NCBI GenBank assembly: GCA_016285345.1 | Contig: JAEEQN010000018.1 | Span: forward strand, 1-55,906 | DNA from: Victivallales bacterium | GTDB taxonomy: Bacteria > Verrucomicrobiota > Lentisphaeria > Victivallales > UBA1829 | Direction of reading: 5' to 3' | DNA length: 55,906 nucleotides | In this document: piece by piece, positions 33,400 to 42,868 of the stretch | How positions within the stretch are numbered: the stretch's first letter is position 1 | Layout of the letters: each line of letters starts with the position of its first letter | The notes under the pieces: generated by a model | Seen by the model: only the letters and a program-made list of their open reading frames with translations | Databases searched by the model: none | Told to the model about the DNA's origin: nothing | Made by a program: the position numbers and the translations under genes

Positions 33400-34254
33400 A
33401 TGCCGAAACAAAATACCGTGAAAGGCCCGGCCGTCGTCAAGGGCATCGCCCTGCATACGGGGGCCCGTGCCACGCTCCGCATCCTTCCCGCACCGCCCGA
33501 CACAGGAATCGTATTCCGCCGCATCGACATGCCCGGCGCGCCCGAAGTCCTGGCGAACGCCCGGAACGTGGTCGACGTGCGCCGTGCGACCACGATCGCG
33601 TCCCGTACGACCGGGGCGTTCGTGGTGACCGTGGAACATATCATGTCCTCCCTGCATGCCGCATGTGTGGACAACGCCTACATCGAAATGGACGGCCCGG
33701 AACCGCCGATCGCCGACGGAAGCGCCAAGCCGTATTTCGAGGGGATCATGGAGGCCGGACTTCAGGAACAGGACGCCGAAGCGCACTACTGGACCGCGAA
33801 GGCCCCGATCATATTCGAGGAAGGTTCCGCGATGCTCGCGCTGCTGCCCGCCGACGACCTGCGCATTTCGTTCACCACGCAGTTCGGCTACAGCGACCTC
33901 GATACGCAGTTCTTCTCCTGTCAGGTCACACCCGAAAACTTCCGGAACGAACTTGAGGGCGCACGCACGTTCTGTCCGTACAAGGAGCTGGAACAGGTCA
34001 TCGCCGCCGGACTTGCCAAGGGCGGCAGCCTCGACAACGCCATCATCCTGCACGACGGCGCGCTGATCTGCAAGGACGGCCTGCGTTACCCCAACGAGCT
34101 TGTCCGCCACAAGATCATGGACATGATCGGGGACCTCTATCTCGTCGGCAAGCGCGTCCATGCGCACGTCATGTCGGTCAAGTCCGGCCATCCGACCCAC
34201 TGCAAACTCGCCGCGCTCATGCTTGAACAGGAAGCCGCCGCGGCCGCGAAGTAA
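33400..34254 (+). CDS. lpxC: UDP-3-O-acyl-N-acetylglucosamine deacetylase
   Basis: 284 aa from ATG 33400 (a TTG four codons upstream is in frame; neither has a strong Shine-Dalgarno). First committed step of lipid A synthesis. Zinc and active-site segments are intact: VEHIMSSLHA, GSLDNAIILHDG, NELVRHKIMDMIGDLYLVG and SVKSGHPTHCK. Slightly short against the usual 300-310. It is followed after 18 bp by a FabZ-type gene, an arrangement related to the LpxC-FabZ fusions of some phyla. Shows that the organism makes LPS. Confidence 0.95.
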   Translation: MPKQNTVKGPAVVKGIALHTGARATLRILPAPPDTGIVFRRIDMPGAPEVLANARNVVDVRRATTIASRTTGAFVVTVEHIMSSLHAACVDNAYIEMDGPEPPIADGSAKPYFEGIMEAGLQEQDAEAHYWTAKAPIIFEEGSAMLALLPADDLRISFTTQFGYSDLDTQFFSCQVTPENFRNELEGARTFCPYKELEQVIAAGLAKGGSLDNAIILHDGALICKDGLRYPNELVRHKIMDMIGDLYLVGKRVHAHVMSVKSGHPTHCKLAALMLEQEAAAAAK

Positions 34255-34272
34255 ACGAAAAGGAGACAAACG

Positions 34273-35196
34273 ATGAAATCCGATACGATTCTTTCCGTCC
34301 GCGACCTCCGGACGATCCTGCCCGTCTCTCCCGATTACCTCATGCTCGAACGCGTGAAGGTCATCGACGAAGACCATCTCGTCGGCTGGCGCAACCTCAC
34401 CATCGGCGACCTGTTCTTCCAGGGGCATTTCCCCGGACGCCCGATCGTGCCCGGCGTGCTTCAGGTGGAGGCCATGGCCCAGCTCGCTGAACTCGCGGTC
34501 CGGGAACGCCTCGACCCGCAGAATATGCTCGATATTTACGTGAAGAGCGTCCATAACGTGAAATTCCGCCGCCCGAACATCCCCGGCGACCGCATGTTCG
34601 TCGAAGTCGCGGTCAACGAAATCGCGGACGGCGAAGCCAAACTCAGCGGAACCGTGAAGAACAGCGGCGGGCTTGCCTGCCAGGCCGATATCGTGATGGC
34701 CGTACGCGAACGCGTGCTGTCGATTCCCGAACCGCCGCCGTTCGGCCCGTTCGACAGGAAGGACGACGATCCGCGCGACGTTTCCTCGGTCATGGACATC
34801 ATCCCGCACCGCTATCCTTTCCTGTACGTCGACTATGTGTCGAAGCTTGAAGAGACCCGCGTGACCGCGGTGAAGAACCTCGGGCACACCGAACCTCCGA
34901 TCCGCACCTATTCCGACGGCTACATGGTGCTGTCGAATTCGGTCCAGTCGGAGATCATCGCCCAGTCCGGCGCGCTCCTTCTGCTCGGCCATGAGGCCAA
35001 CAAGAACAAGCTCGCGCTGTTCATGGGCATCGAGTCCGCCGAATTCAAGGCCCCGGTCTTCCCCGGCGACCAGCTCGTCATGGTCCTGGAGCTGCCGAAC
35101 CTGACGCGCAGATTCGGCAAAGGCACCGGCACGCTTGCGGTCGGAGACCGCGTTGTTACCGAGCTTTCCATGGCGTTCGCGCTCGTCGACAAATAA
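34273..35196 (+). CDS. fabZ: Tandem hot-dog protein: FabZ domain fused to a degenerate FabZ-like domain
   Basis: 307 aa, twice the normal FabZ length. Residues about 10-150 are a proper 3-hydroxyacyl-ACP dehydratase with GHFPGRPIVPGVLQVEAMAQ (catalytic His and Glu). Residues about 175-305 are a second hot-dog domain starting IIPHRYPFLYVDYVSKLE, like the FabZ N-terminus. Where the catalytic His should be, it reads SDGYMVLSNSVQSEIIAQSG: the Glu is kept but the His is lost. Likely roles are trans-2-acyl-ACP supply for fatty acids and lipid A, with the second half structural or binding. Strong SD AAGGAG before the ATG; cotranscribed with lpxC. Confidence 0.88.
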   Translation: MKSDTILSVRDLRTILPVSPDYLMLERVKVIDEDHLVGWRNLTIGDLFFQGHFPGRPIVPGVLQVEAMAQLAELAVRERLDPQNMLDIYVKSVHNVKFRRPNIPGDRMFVEVAVNEIADGEAKLSGTVKNSGGLACQADIVMAVRERVLSIPEPPPFGPFDRKDDDPRDVSSVMDIIPHRYPFLYVDYVSKLEETRVTAVKNLGHTEPPIRTYSDGYMVLSNSVQSEIIAQSGALLLLGHEANKNKLALFMGIESAEFKAPVFPGDQLVMVLELPNLTRRFGKGTGTLAVGDRVVTELSMAFALVDK

Positions 35197-35269
35197 GCGC
35201 CTGATCATAATACGGACGGCGGATGCCGCCCATCCCCCTGAAATCAAGTTCAAACAGGAGATCCGATCA

Positions 35270-36088
35270 ATGAGACAGAAAATTCTGATGCTGGCCGCGG
35301 TGTTTTTCGGCGTGCTGGCGTTTATCTTCACCTACCAGCAGATCAAACAGGAACGCAGCAAGATCATGAACAGCGCCGTCCGGGTCCGCCTGATCAGGAT
35401 GAAGGCCGACGTGTCCGAGGGCGACAAGCTCATGGAGTCGGATATCGAGATGTACGAGGCCATGCGGTTCGTCAACGCGGCCGCGAATTCGCTCGAAATC
35501 CCGTGGGACCGCCGGACCGACGTGATCGGGTCTCCGCTCCGCTCCATCGTGAGAAAAGGCGACATCCTCACCTGGCGCGACTTCAAAGAGGTCTTCACCA
35601 AAGTAAACACCGGTCTCCCCGCCCAGACGCGCTCCGGCTGGCGCGCGATCTCGATCCCGGTCAGCCAGGTTTCCTCGGTTTCCGGTCTGATCCGCCCGAA
35701 CAACTTTGTCGACGTGATCGGCACGTTCCATTTCCCGGACGCCAAGGGTGATTCCTCGCTCGACACGGTCACGATGACGATCCTCCAGCGCGTCAAGGTG
35801 CTGGCCACCGGTTCCGATATCGGCTATGCGCAGCAGAACGGTGCGCAGCCCAACGCCTCCGCCGCGGGGCGTTCCTACAGCGCCGTCACGCTCGAACTGA
35901 CCCCGAAAGAGGTCGAGATGATCATTTTCGCCCAGCAGAAAGGCTCGCTGACGCTGTCCCTGCGCAGCTACGAGGACCCGAACATCACGACCGACGTCCA
36001 GAGCGTCGACTGGGCCTACCTCCAGCAGCATATCAAGGAATATACGTCCGAACGCGAACAGCTGCTCAGAAAAACGTCCGGATACTGA
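35270..36088 (+). CDS. cpaB: CpaB/RcpC-type Tad pilus assembly protein
   Basis: 272 aa from ATG 35270 (AGGAG 9 bp upstream; an earlier in-frame stretch overlaps fabZ). One N-terminal membrane helix (ILMLAAVFFGVLAFIFTYQQI), then a SAF-like domain (about 40-110, DVSEGDKLMESDIEMYEA) and the RcpC/CpaB domain with RAISIPVSQVSSVSGLIRPNNFVDVI, the conserved core. LELTPKEVEMIIFAQQKGSL is the typical end. CpaB stabilises the outer-membrane secretin of Tad pili. First gene of the Tad-like block, 73 bp after the hot-dog gene with no visible terminator between. Confidence 0.88.
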   Translation: MRQKILMLAAVFFGVLAFIFTYQQIKQERSKIMNSAVRVRLIRMKADVSEGDKLMESDIEMYEAMRFVNAAANSLEIPWDRRTDVIGSPLRSIVRKGDILTWRDFKEVFTKVNTGLPAQTRSGWRAISIPVSQVSSVSGLIRPNNFVDVIGTFHFPDAKGDSSLDTVTMTILQRVKVLATGSDIGYAQQNGAQPNASAAGRSYSAVTLELTPKEVEMIIFAQQKGSLTLSLRSYEDPNITTDVQSVDWAYLQQHIKEYTSEREQLLRKTSGY

Positions 36089-36109
36089 GCCGGGAAAGGA
36101 GTTCCTTCC

Positions 36110-37822
36110 ATGGTCGAAGTCATTCTGAAAATGCCCGGACAGCCGGACTCCCCGCTGAGCATCCCGCCGGGACAATACCAGATCGGATCCTCGGAGGCCG
36201 TGCCGATTCAGCTGCCGTTCGTGGGCGTTTCGAAGCTCCACTGCGTGCTTCAGGCGACGGAATCCGCGCTCCGCATCGCGGACCTCGGCAGTTCCAACGG
36301 CACGTACCTGAACGGACAGCGCATCGGACGCGAATTCGTGAATGTTCCCGCGGACAGCGACATTGAGATCGGTTCCGTTCACATCCACGTCGGCGCGGTC
36401 CGGCCCGCGGCCAAACCGGTCAGTACGATGTCCGCTCCGCCGTCCCGGACCTCCGCTCCGGCGGATCCCGAACAGCAGTATCACAGCCGTATTCTCGCGG
36501 TCAGCGGCATCCCGATGTCGGCCCGTCCGCTCGTGCAGGAGATCAAGAAGCAGGCGCACGCCGAGCTTCTGGTCCGACTGAACATGAAGCGGCTCGCGCT
36601 CAACAGCGTTTCGGAAAACGACCTGGAGGAAAAGGCTAGGACGACCATTCACGAGATTCTGAACGAACTTTCCATCCCGCTGCCGGAAGGCGTCACGCAG
36701 GAGAAGATAGAGAACGAACTGTGTCACGAGGCGATCGGGCTGGGGCCGCTGGAAGACCTCATTTCCCGCGACGATATCACCGAAATCATGGTCAACGGTC
36801 CGGACAATGTTTATGTGGAGCACAAGGGCGTGCTGTACAAGACCGACACGGCGTTTGCCGACGACCATCAGGTCCTCGCGGCCATCGACCGCATCGTATC
36901 CCCGCTCGGCCGCCGCATCGACGAGAGTTCGCCGATGGTGGACGCCCGCCTCAAGGACGGTTCCCGCGTAAACGCGATCATCCCGCCGCTTTCCCTGGTC
37001 GGCCCGTCGATTACGATCCGTAAGTTCGCGAAGACGCCCCTCACGGTCGAGAATCTGATTTCCTACGGCTCGATCACCGCCGAAATCGCGCATTTCCTGG
37101 ACGTCTGCGTGAAAATCCGCAAGAATATCCTGATCTCCGGCGGTACCGGCAGCGGCAAGACGACCCTGCTGAACATCCTGAGCGGTTATCTGCCCGCGAA
37201 GGAACGCATCATCACCATCGAAGACGCCGCCGAACTCCAGCTGAGGCAGGAACACCTCGTCCGCCTCGAGTCCCGTCCCGCCAACATCGAGGGCAAGGGC
37301 GAGGTCACGATCCGCGACCTGGTGCGCAACTCCCTTCGTATGCGCCCGGACCGCATCGTCATCGGTGAATGCCGCGGCGGCGAGGCGCTCGACATGCTTC
37401 AGGCCATGAACACCGGTCACGACGGCTCGCTGACCACCATTCACGCCAACTCCCCGCGCGATGCGCTCGCCCGCCTCGAAACGCTCGTCCTGATGGCCGG
37501 ATTCGACCTGCCTCTGCGCGCCATCCGCGAACAGATCGCGTCCGCCATCTCCATCATCGTCCAGATCAACCGCGAGAAGGACGGCAGCCGCAAGGTCGTC
37601 TGCGTGAGCGAGATCACCAAGATGGAAGGCGACATCATCACCATGCAGGACCTCTTCACGTTCAGGCAGGACGGCTGGGGCGAGGACGGGCGTCTGCTCG
37701 GCCATTTCGAGCCGACCGGGGCGATCCCGACCTTCATGGAGGATATCCGCCGCGCGAATCTTGACCTGGATATTTCCGTCTTCACCCCGCCGAAGAAGCC
37801 CGGCATGAGGGGAGGCGTGTGA
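36110..37822 (+). CDS. cpaF: CpaF/TadA secretion ATPase with an N-terminal FHA domain
   Basis: 570 aa. Residues about 1-100 form an FHA domain ending in [12 protein letters not shown], with VSKLHCVL for the S-x-x-H motif, but the pThr-contact Arg of the usual IGR motif reads IGS. A Pro/Ala linker (about 100-130) leads to the CpaF N-terminal helical part and hexameric ATPase: [15 protein letters not shown], Walker [12 protein letters not shown] (about 343-353), [20 protein letters not shown] (Walker B region) and [15 protein letters not shown]. It powers assembly or secretion by a type IVc/Tad system at the inner membrane. The FHA part suggests regulation by phosphoproteins, though the missing Arg may weaken pThr binding. 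Confidence 0.92.
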   Translation: MVEVILKMPGQPDSPLSIPPGQYQIGSSEAVPIQLPFVGVSKLHCVLQATESALRIADLGSSNGTYLNGQRIGREFVNVPADSDIEIGSVHIHVGAVRPAAKPVSTMSAPPSRTSAPADPEQQYHSRILAVSGIPMSARPLVQEIKKQAHAELLVRLNMKRLALNSVSENDLEEKARTTIHEILNELSIPLPEGVTQEKIENELCHEAIGLGPLEDLISRDDITEIMVNGPDNVYVEHKGVLYKTDTAFADDHQVLAAIDRIVSPLGRRIDESSPMVDARLKDGSRVNAIIPPLSLVGPSITIRKFAKTPLTVENLISYGSITAEIAHFLDVCVKIRKNILISGGTGSGKTTLLNILSGYLPAKERIITIEDAAELQLRQEHLVRLESRPANIEGKGEVTIRDLVRNSLRMRPDRIVIGECRGGEALDMLQAMNTGHDGSLTTIHANSPRDALARLETLVLMAGFDLPLRAIREQIASAISIIVQINREKDGSRKVVCVSEITKMEGDIITMQDLFTFRQDGWGEDGRLLGHFEPTGAIPTFMEDIRRANLDLDISVFTPPKKPGMRGGV

Positions 37823-37823
37823 G

Positions 37824-38723
37824 ATGATGAACTTCATTTACGACAATATGTATCTGCTGGCGTCGGTCTGCGCGGGACTGTGCGCGCTCTTCGCCACGTT
37901 CGTGATCGTGGAGTTCTCTTCTTACACCTCGGCGCGTTACAAGGAGCGCTTTCTGGCCGAGGCCGCGGTCGAGCTGGACGACGTTCTGCTGCAAATGCCC
38001 GCGAACAGGATACTGGACCTGAGCATCGCGATCGCCGCCGTTTCGTTTATCCTCTTCGGCGGTCTGAGTTCGTTTCTGTCGGACGAGGTCAACTGGATCC
38101 GCACGGTCGCAATCGGCACGATCTCGGCCGTTGTGGCGTTCCTGACTCCCCGGTTCTATCTCCGGACGCTGAAAAAACAGCGTCTTGCCAAGTTCAACGA
38201 ACAGCTCGAAGACGCGCTTCTCTCCATGAGCAGCGCCCTGAAGGCCGGTTTCAGCATCACGCAGGCGCTGGAAAATGTCGCCTCGGAGAACCGTTATCCC
38301 ATTTCTTTCGAGTTCACGCTGCTCCTGCAGGAACTCCGCCTCGGCGTGCAGTTCGACACCGCGCTCCGCAAGATGGCGGACCGTCTGGAGTCGCAGGATT
38401 TCGAGCTTGTCGCCGTGGCGATCATCACGGCGCGCCAGACCGGCGGCGAACTGACCTCGGTGCTGGAAGAGCTTGCCGGCGTGATACGCGAACGCATGCG
38501 CATTATGCAGCGCGTGCGCGCATTGACTTCCCAGGGGCGCATGCAGGCATGGCTGATCGCGTCCGTGCCGTTCGTGCTGATGTTCGCGATGATGCGTCTC
38601 GCGCCCGATCTGATGGATGCGTTCTTCGGGTCCCTGGTCGGGATCGTGGTCCTGATCGCGGTCGTGATCATGGTCGTCTGCGGATTCCTCTGGATCCGGA
38701 AAATCACGACGATCGACGTGTAA
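37824..38723 (+). CDS. tadB: TadB-like inner-membrane platform protein
   Basis: 299 aa. Helices near the N-terminus (about 5-27), two at 55-100 and two at the C-terminus enclose a T2SSF cytoplasmic domain: QLEDALLSMSSALKAGFSITQALE and ITARQTGGELTSVLEELAGVIRERM. The TSQGRMQAWLI segment is typical of TadB. It starts one base after the cpaF stop, with GGAGG as SD. Pairs with TadC to form the platform for the CpaF ATPase. Confidence 0.9.
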   Translation: MMNFIYDNMYLLASVCAGLCALFATFVIVEFSSYTSARYKERFLAEAAVELDDVLLQMPANRILDLSIAIAAVSFILFGGLSSFLSDEVNWIRTVAIGTISAVVAFLTPRFYLRTLKKQRLAKFNEQLEDALLSMSSALKAGFSITQALENVASENRYPISFEFTLLLQELRLGVQFDTALRKMADRLESQDFELVAVAIITARQTGGELTSVLEELAGVIRERMRIMQRVRALTSQGRMQAWLIASVPFVLMFAMMRLAPDLMDAFFGSLVGIVVLIAVVIMVVCGFLWIRKITTIDV

Positions 38724-38735
38724 AGGAGTACGGAT

Positions 38736-39614
38736 ATGGATCAGATTTACATGCTTCTCGCCAGTGTTTTCGCCGGACTGTGCGCCGCGGCCGTGGTGCT
38801 GCTCATGGCGGAGATGGTCTCCGCGATCGACGTCGAAAAGGCGCAGTTCGGCGAGGACGCCCGGCCAATTCCGGTGCTGTTCCGCATCTTCCTGCCGTTC
38901 TCCCCGAATTTCCGGCGGATCTGCGAATCGGAATCCCTCGGCGGGACGATGAAGAAACTCCGCGAACAGCTCGCCATGGCGGGCTACGAACAGGTCCTGA
39001 CGGCCGAACAGTTCGTGACGGTCCGTATTCTGTTCGGCGCGTTCGGCATCCTTTTCACGATCCTCTTTTTTGCATCGGGCAACGCGATGGCCGGGATTCT
39101 GGTGCTGTTCTGCGCGGTTCTGTATCCGCAGGTGTGGCTCCGCGGCCTGATCACGAAACGCCATCTTCAGATTCTGAAAGCCCTGCCGAACGTGCTGGAC
39201 CTGCTGACGCTGTCCGTCGAAGCGGGCAAGGACTTCGTGACGGCTTTGCGCGATATCCTGAGCCGGCGGGCGGCGGACGAACTTGGCCTTGAACTCCGCA
39301 AGGCTCTGCACGAGATCCAGCTCGGCAAGCCGCGCCAGACCGCGTTGAAGGAAATGACGCAGCGCGTCCGCCAGCCCGAACTGACCAGCGTCATGAACGC
39401 GATCATCCAGTCCGATGAGCTCGGTGTGAGCATCGGCCAGGTCCTGCGGATTCAGGCGGAACAGCTCCGAGCGAAACGGTTTGCGCGCGCCGAAAAGCTC
39501 GCGAGCGAGGCTCCCGTGAAGATTCTGTTCCCCGTTGCGCTCCTGATCTTCCCTGCCGTGTTCACCGTGGTGATTGCGCCGATGCTGATGCGCGCGCTGG
39601 AGATGTTCCAATGA
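38736..39614 (+). CDS. tadC: TadC-like inner-membrane platform protein
   Basis: 292 aa. Same fold family as TadB with distinct signature ILKALPNVLDLLTLSVEAGKDFVTAL and ELGVSIGQVLRIQAEQLR; terminal helices LLIFPAVFTVVIAPMLM. N-terminal helix about 5-28. Directly follows tadB (12 bp, AAGGAG SD) and overlaps the DUF192 gene by ATGA. Confidence 0.9.
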   Translation: MDQIYMLLASVFAGLCAAAVVLLMAEMVSAIDVEKAQFGEDARPIPVLFRIFLPFSPNFRRICESESLGGTMKKLREQLAMAGYEQVLTAEQFVTVRILFGAFGILFTILFFASGNAMAGILVLFCAVLYPQVWLRGLITKRHLQILKALPNVLDLLTLSVEAGKDFVTALRDILSRRAADELGLELRKALHEIQLGKPRQTALKEMTQRVRQPELTSVMNAIIQSDELGVSIGQVLRIQAEQLRAKRFARAEKLASEAPVKILFPVALLIFPAVFTVVIAPMLMRALEMFQ

Positions 39615-40048
39615 TCCGGAACCTGACGAGACAGACCGTGCTTTCCTGCCGCACCTTCCATGCCGTGTCGTTCGGCGACCGCCTGCGGGGGCTGATCGGA
39701 CGCCCGTTCGAGCAGATCGGGATCGACGCGATGGTCTTTCCGGCATGTTCCTGTATCCATACTTTTTTTATGACGTTTCCCATAGACGTGATCTTCCTCG
39801 GGGCGGACAACACCGTCCTTGCGACGTACCCTGACTGCCGTCCCTGGCGGCCGCTCATCCGGTGCGGGGGGGCGCAGTCTGTGATCGAGCTTCCCGCGGG
39901 CGCTCTTGCGCACACAGGGACATTGCCCGGCGACCGTCTGGACCTGAATGCCGAGACGGTCCCGCCGGAGAAACGGACCAAGTATTCCACTCATGCAGCC
40001 GGGGAACAAAGTACCGTGTGCCCCAGCAAGGAGAATCCGACAATATGA
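39611..40048 (+). CDS. DUF192 protein
   Basis: 145 aa, the core of the chain matching DUF192: DRLRGLIGRP, then SCIHTFFMTFPIDVIFLGADNTVL and VIELPAGALAHTG. The family is a small beta-barrel often exported or near secretion genes; its function is unknown. Here no signal peptide is evident. It overlaps tadC and the FHA gene, so it is translated with the Tad-like block. The C-terminal 25 residues (Thr/Ser/Lys) look disordered. Confidence 0.85.
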   Translation: MIRNLTRQTVLSCRTFHAVSFGDRLRGLIGRPFEQIGIDAMVFPACSCIHTFFMTFPIDVIFLGADNTVLATYPDCRPWRPLIRCGGAQSVIELPAGALAHTGTLPGDRLDLNAETVPPEKRTKYSTHAAGEQSTVCPSKENPTI

Positions 40049-41493
40049 AAATCATGTATCTGAACGGCGCCCTGACGGGGCAGACGATGGAGCTTTCGCC
40101 GGCCGGCGTGACGATCGGCCGCGAGAGCGACAACACCATCCAGCTGCCGATGGGGGGCGTCTCGCGCTACCATGCGAAAATCGAACGCGACGCCGCGGGG
40201 AACTGGCTGATCCGCGACCTCGGCAGCACCAACGGAACGCTCGTCGACGACGTCCCCGTGATCGGAGCCTCTCCGCTCGTCGCGGGTTCCGTTATCTCCA
40301 TCGGCGACCAGCTCCTGCGCTGTGTGGATTCCAATGCGGCCGGGAATCCCGCTCAGTCCGCTGCTCCCCAACCTCAACCCGCTCCGTCCGCGCAGCCCCG
40401 GCAGCCGTTCTTCTTCCGTCCGCAGAACACAACGTCCTCGGTCCCGGTCGATTCCGAGCCGGTCCGGGAACAGCCGAAACCCGCTTCCGCTCCGTCCGCT
40501 CCCACAATCGTTTCCCCTGCGGAGGTCCCGCACGGCCTATTCAAGAAAAAACAGGACAGATCGCGTCCGTCCGGTTCCAAAAAGTTCCTGAGCAACGTGA
40601 TTTTCGCCCTGATCGTGATCCTGGCCGCCGTCATCGGCCTGGGGCTGTTCCTCAAACTGGAAGCCCCTCGGACTCCGTCCAGTCAGCCCCCTCCGAAAAA
40701 GAAAGTCGACAATCCCTTTGTTCTTTACTACGAAAAAGAGTCCGTGGAGGGGACCAAGGTTTTCCGTTTCGTGCTTCAGATCGAGAACGCTCAGATGGAG
40801 GTCACGCTGGACGAACCGCAGAACAAACGCCGTTACTATGAGCTTTTCAAGGAGCCTGTCCCCGACACGCTGATCGCCAGACTCAAACAGCAGATTCTGG
40901 ATACCGGGTTTATGGAGCTCCAGCAGGAGAAGATCGCCGGGACCTCGCAGGACAACCGCCAGCACCGCCGCATCATGGTCGGCTTCGACAACAAATTCTG
41001 CGACGTGAAGGTGTCCAACGACGTCTCCGAGACGTTCAACCGCGTGGAGACCATCATCAACGAGACGCTGCTCGACGAATACGACCTCGGCGTGATCTCG
41101 CAGAGCGTCGACCGCATTCTGGAGGACGCCCGCACGTTCCTCTTCGTCGCCGAGGAGGCGTTCCGCGGCATCGACACCACGCCGTCCAACCTGCCGAAGG
41201 CCATCACGAACTACAAGCTCGCCCTGCGGCGCTACCAGCTCTTCGACGACCCGAAGCCGACGGAGTGGAAGACCGCCCGCGACGGCCTCGCGAAGGCCGA
41301 GGCCAAACTCGAGGAAATCCGCCTGGAAGGTCAGAAGAACGTCCGTCTCTTCTATGAGCTCCGCGAATATGACAAGGCCGTTGCCGAGTGCAACCGTCTG
41401 CTCGCGATCTTCCCGTCCGACAGCGAGACCTACCGGAAGATCCGTGAAACAAAAATCAACATTGAGAAGAAACTGTCTCCGGGGAACAAATGA
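40045..41493 (+). CDS. FHA-domain membrane protein of the Tad-like locus
   Basis: 482 aa from ATG 40045 (AAGGAG 11 bp upstream). Residues 1-93 are a canonical FHA domain: VTIGRESDN, VSRYHAKIE and DLGSTNGTLVDD, with the pThr-binding Arg, Ser and His all present. A Pro/Gln/Ser linker (about 95-175) leads to one membrane helix (about 184-205). The C-terminal 270 residues would be periplasmic and end in TPR-like helices (AITNYKLALRRYQ, AVAECNRLLAIFP). A receptor that reads phosphorylated cytoplasmic proteins and couples to the envelope machine is inferred. Overlaps DUF192; one base before the PEGA gene. Confidence 0.8.
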   Translation: MKIMYLNGALTGQTMELSPAGVTIGRESDNTIQLPMGGVSRYHAKIERDAAGNWLIRDLGSTNGTLVDDVPVIGASPLVAGSVISIGDQLLRCVDSNAAGNPAQSAAPQPQPAPSAQPRQPFFFRPQNTTSSVPVDSEPVREQPKPASAPSAPTIVSPAEVPHGLFKKKQDRSRPSGSKKFLSNVIFALIVILAAVIGLGLFLKLEAPRTPSSQPPPKKKVDNPFVLYYEKESVEGTKVFRFVLQIENAQMEVTLDEPQNKRRYYELFKEPVPDTLIARLKQQILDTGFMELQQEKIAGTSQDNRQHRRIMVGFDNKFCDVKVSNDVSETFNRVETIINETLLDEYDLGVISQSVDRILEDARTFLFVAEEAFRGIDTTPSNLPKAITNYKLALRRYQLFDDPKPTEWKTARDGLAKAEAKLEEIRLEGQKNVRLFYELREYDKAVAECNRLLAIFPSDSETYRKIRETKINIEKKLSPGNK

Positions 41494-41494
41494 T

Positions 41495-42862
41495 ATGATG
41501 AAACGTCTTATTCTCTCAGTTGTCTGTTCCGTCTGCGCCGCGGCGGCTCTTGTCCTTCTGCCTTCCTGCGAAAAGAAGGCTCCCGAAAAGGACACGAGCG
41601 ACTACGGCAGCATGAACATCACGTCCGAGCCGTCCGGCGCCGAGGTCTCCATCCTCGGCAAGGTCATCGGCGCCACCCCGCGCGTGACCAATCCCGTACC
41701 CTCTGCCATGTACATCGTGAAATTCTCCATGGACGGCTACGAACCCGCGTGGCTGCCCGTGACCGTCACGCCAGGCCGCCAGGTCGAGGCGCACGCCGTT
41801 CTCGTGCCGGAAAATGCCACCGTGATCATTGATTCCGAACCCACCGGTGCGCACGTTCAAATGAACGGGAAGGACATCGGCGACACGCCGGTCCTGCTGC
41901 CCGACCTCGCGCTCGGATCCTATTCCGCCTCCGTGCAGATGCAGGGCTATACACGCCGCGACATCTCCTGGAAGGTGCAGAACGGCCGTCCGATCCTGAT
42001 CAACGTGCCTCTGATGAACAATATCGGTACGCTGTTGCTGGACAGTACGCCGGAAGCCGCCGAGATCGAGATCGACGGCCAGTCCTACGGCACTACGCCG
42101 TTCAAGGACTTCCTTGAACAGGGCCAGCACAAGATCCGCCTTTCGAAAAACGGCTACAAGCCTTTCGAGAAGATCGTCACGGTGAATCGCGACGAGACGA
42201 CCGAACTCAACGCCCAGATGGAAATGCTCCCCGGCTCTCTCTCGATTGAAAGCGTGCCGACCGGCGCGGCGCTTTTCATCAACGGCATCGACTACGGCGT
42301 GACGCCCTACAAACGCGACGTCATCGAGGCCGGCGACTACACGGTCCGCCTGAGCAAAGACGGATATGACACGCTGGAACAGACCGTCACGGTCCATCCG
42401 GGCGAGCCCATGAACCGTACGTTCACGCTCGACTCGAACCTGGGAAGCATCATCCTCTCCGTGAATCCGCCCGGCATGAACATCTACCTCGACGGCAAGT
42501 TCATCTGCCGGACCGAACCGGAAGGAAAGTCCCGCGACATCTCCAAGCGTGTGACGATCAGGAATCTCACCTCCGGAGAACATATGATCATGGTGTCGAA
42601 CAAGCATGCCAAGCCGGATGTGCAGAACATCAAGGTCACGGTCGGCAAGGGCAAGACCGAACAGGTGTCGGAAATCAAGGCCTGGCTGCCCGACACCACG
42701 ATCATCCTGAAAAACGGCAGCAAGTACACCGGCCGCCTGACCGACAAGTATTCCGACGACGCGAAAAAGTTCTCGTTCCGCCAGTCCGCCGGCATCACCA
42801 CGGAATACAGCCGGGACGAGGTCCGGGAGATCATCCAGCTGAACATCATCGACGGAGAGTGA
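41495..42862 (+). CDS. PEGA-repeat lipoprotein
   Basis: 455 aa with a lipobox (VCSVCAAAALVLLPS then C, near residue 25). Five PEGA-type beta repeats of about 60-75 residues follow, each with a form of SEPSGAEVSILGKVIG, the Thr-Pro turn, and a GY-containing strand: about 35-105, 106-170, 171-235, 236-300 and 301-375. PEGA domains occur on surface or periplasmic proteins. The C-terminal part (about 395-455, ILKNGSKYTGRLTDK) is SH3-like. Anchoring the FHA/Tad complex to the outer membrane is inferred from the operon. Starts one base after the FHA gene. Confidence 0.85.
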   Translation: MMKRLILSVVCSVCAAAALVLLPSCEKKAPEKDTSDYGSMNITSEPSGAEVSILGKVIGATPRVTNPVPSAMYIVKFSMDGYEPAWLPVTVTPGRQVEAHAVLVPENATVIIDSEPTGAHVQMNGKDIGDTPVLLPDLALGSYSASVQMQGYTRRDISWKVQNGRPILINVPLMNNIGTLLLDSTPEAAEIEIDGQSYGTTPFKDFLEQGQHKIRLSKNGYKPFEKIVTVNRDETTELNAQMEMLPGSLSIESVPTGAALFINGIDYGVTPYKRDVIEAGDYTVRLSKDGYDTLEQTVTVHPGEPMNRTFTLDSNLGSIILSVNPPGMNIYLDGKFICRTEPEGKSRDISKRVTIRNLTSGEHMIMVSNKHAKPDVQNIKVTVGKGKTEQVSEIKAWLPDTTIILKNGSKYTGRLTDKYSDDAKKFSFRQSAGITTEYSRDEVREIIQLNIIDGE

Positions 42863-42868
42863 TCCGGT

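Noticed and set aside
35267..37837. An 856-codon minus-strand frame opposite cpaB and cpaF
   Set aside because: Arg/Asp/Val-rich shadow in GC-rich DNA; cpaB and cpaF motifs are on plus.
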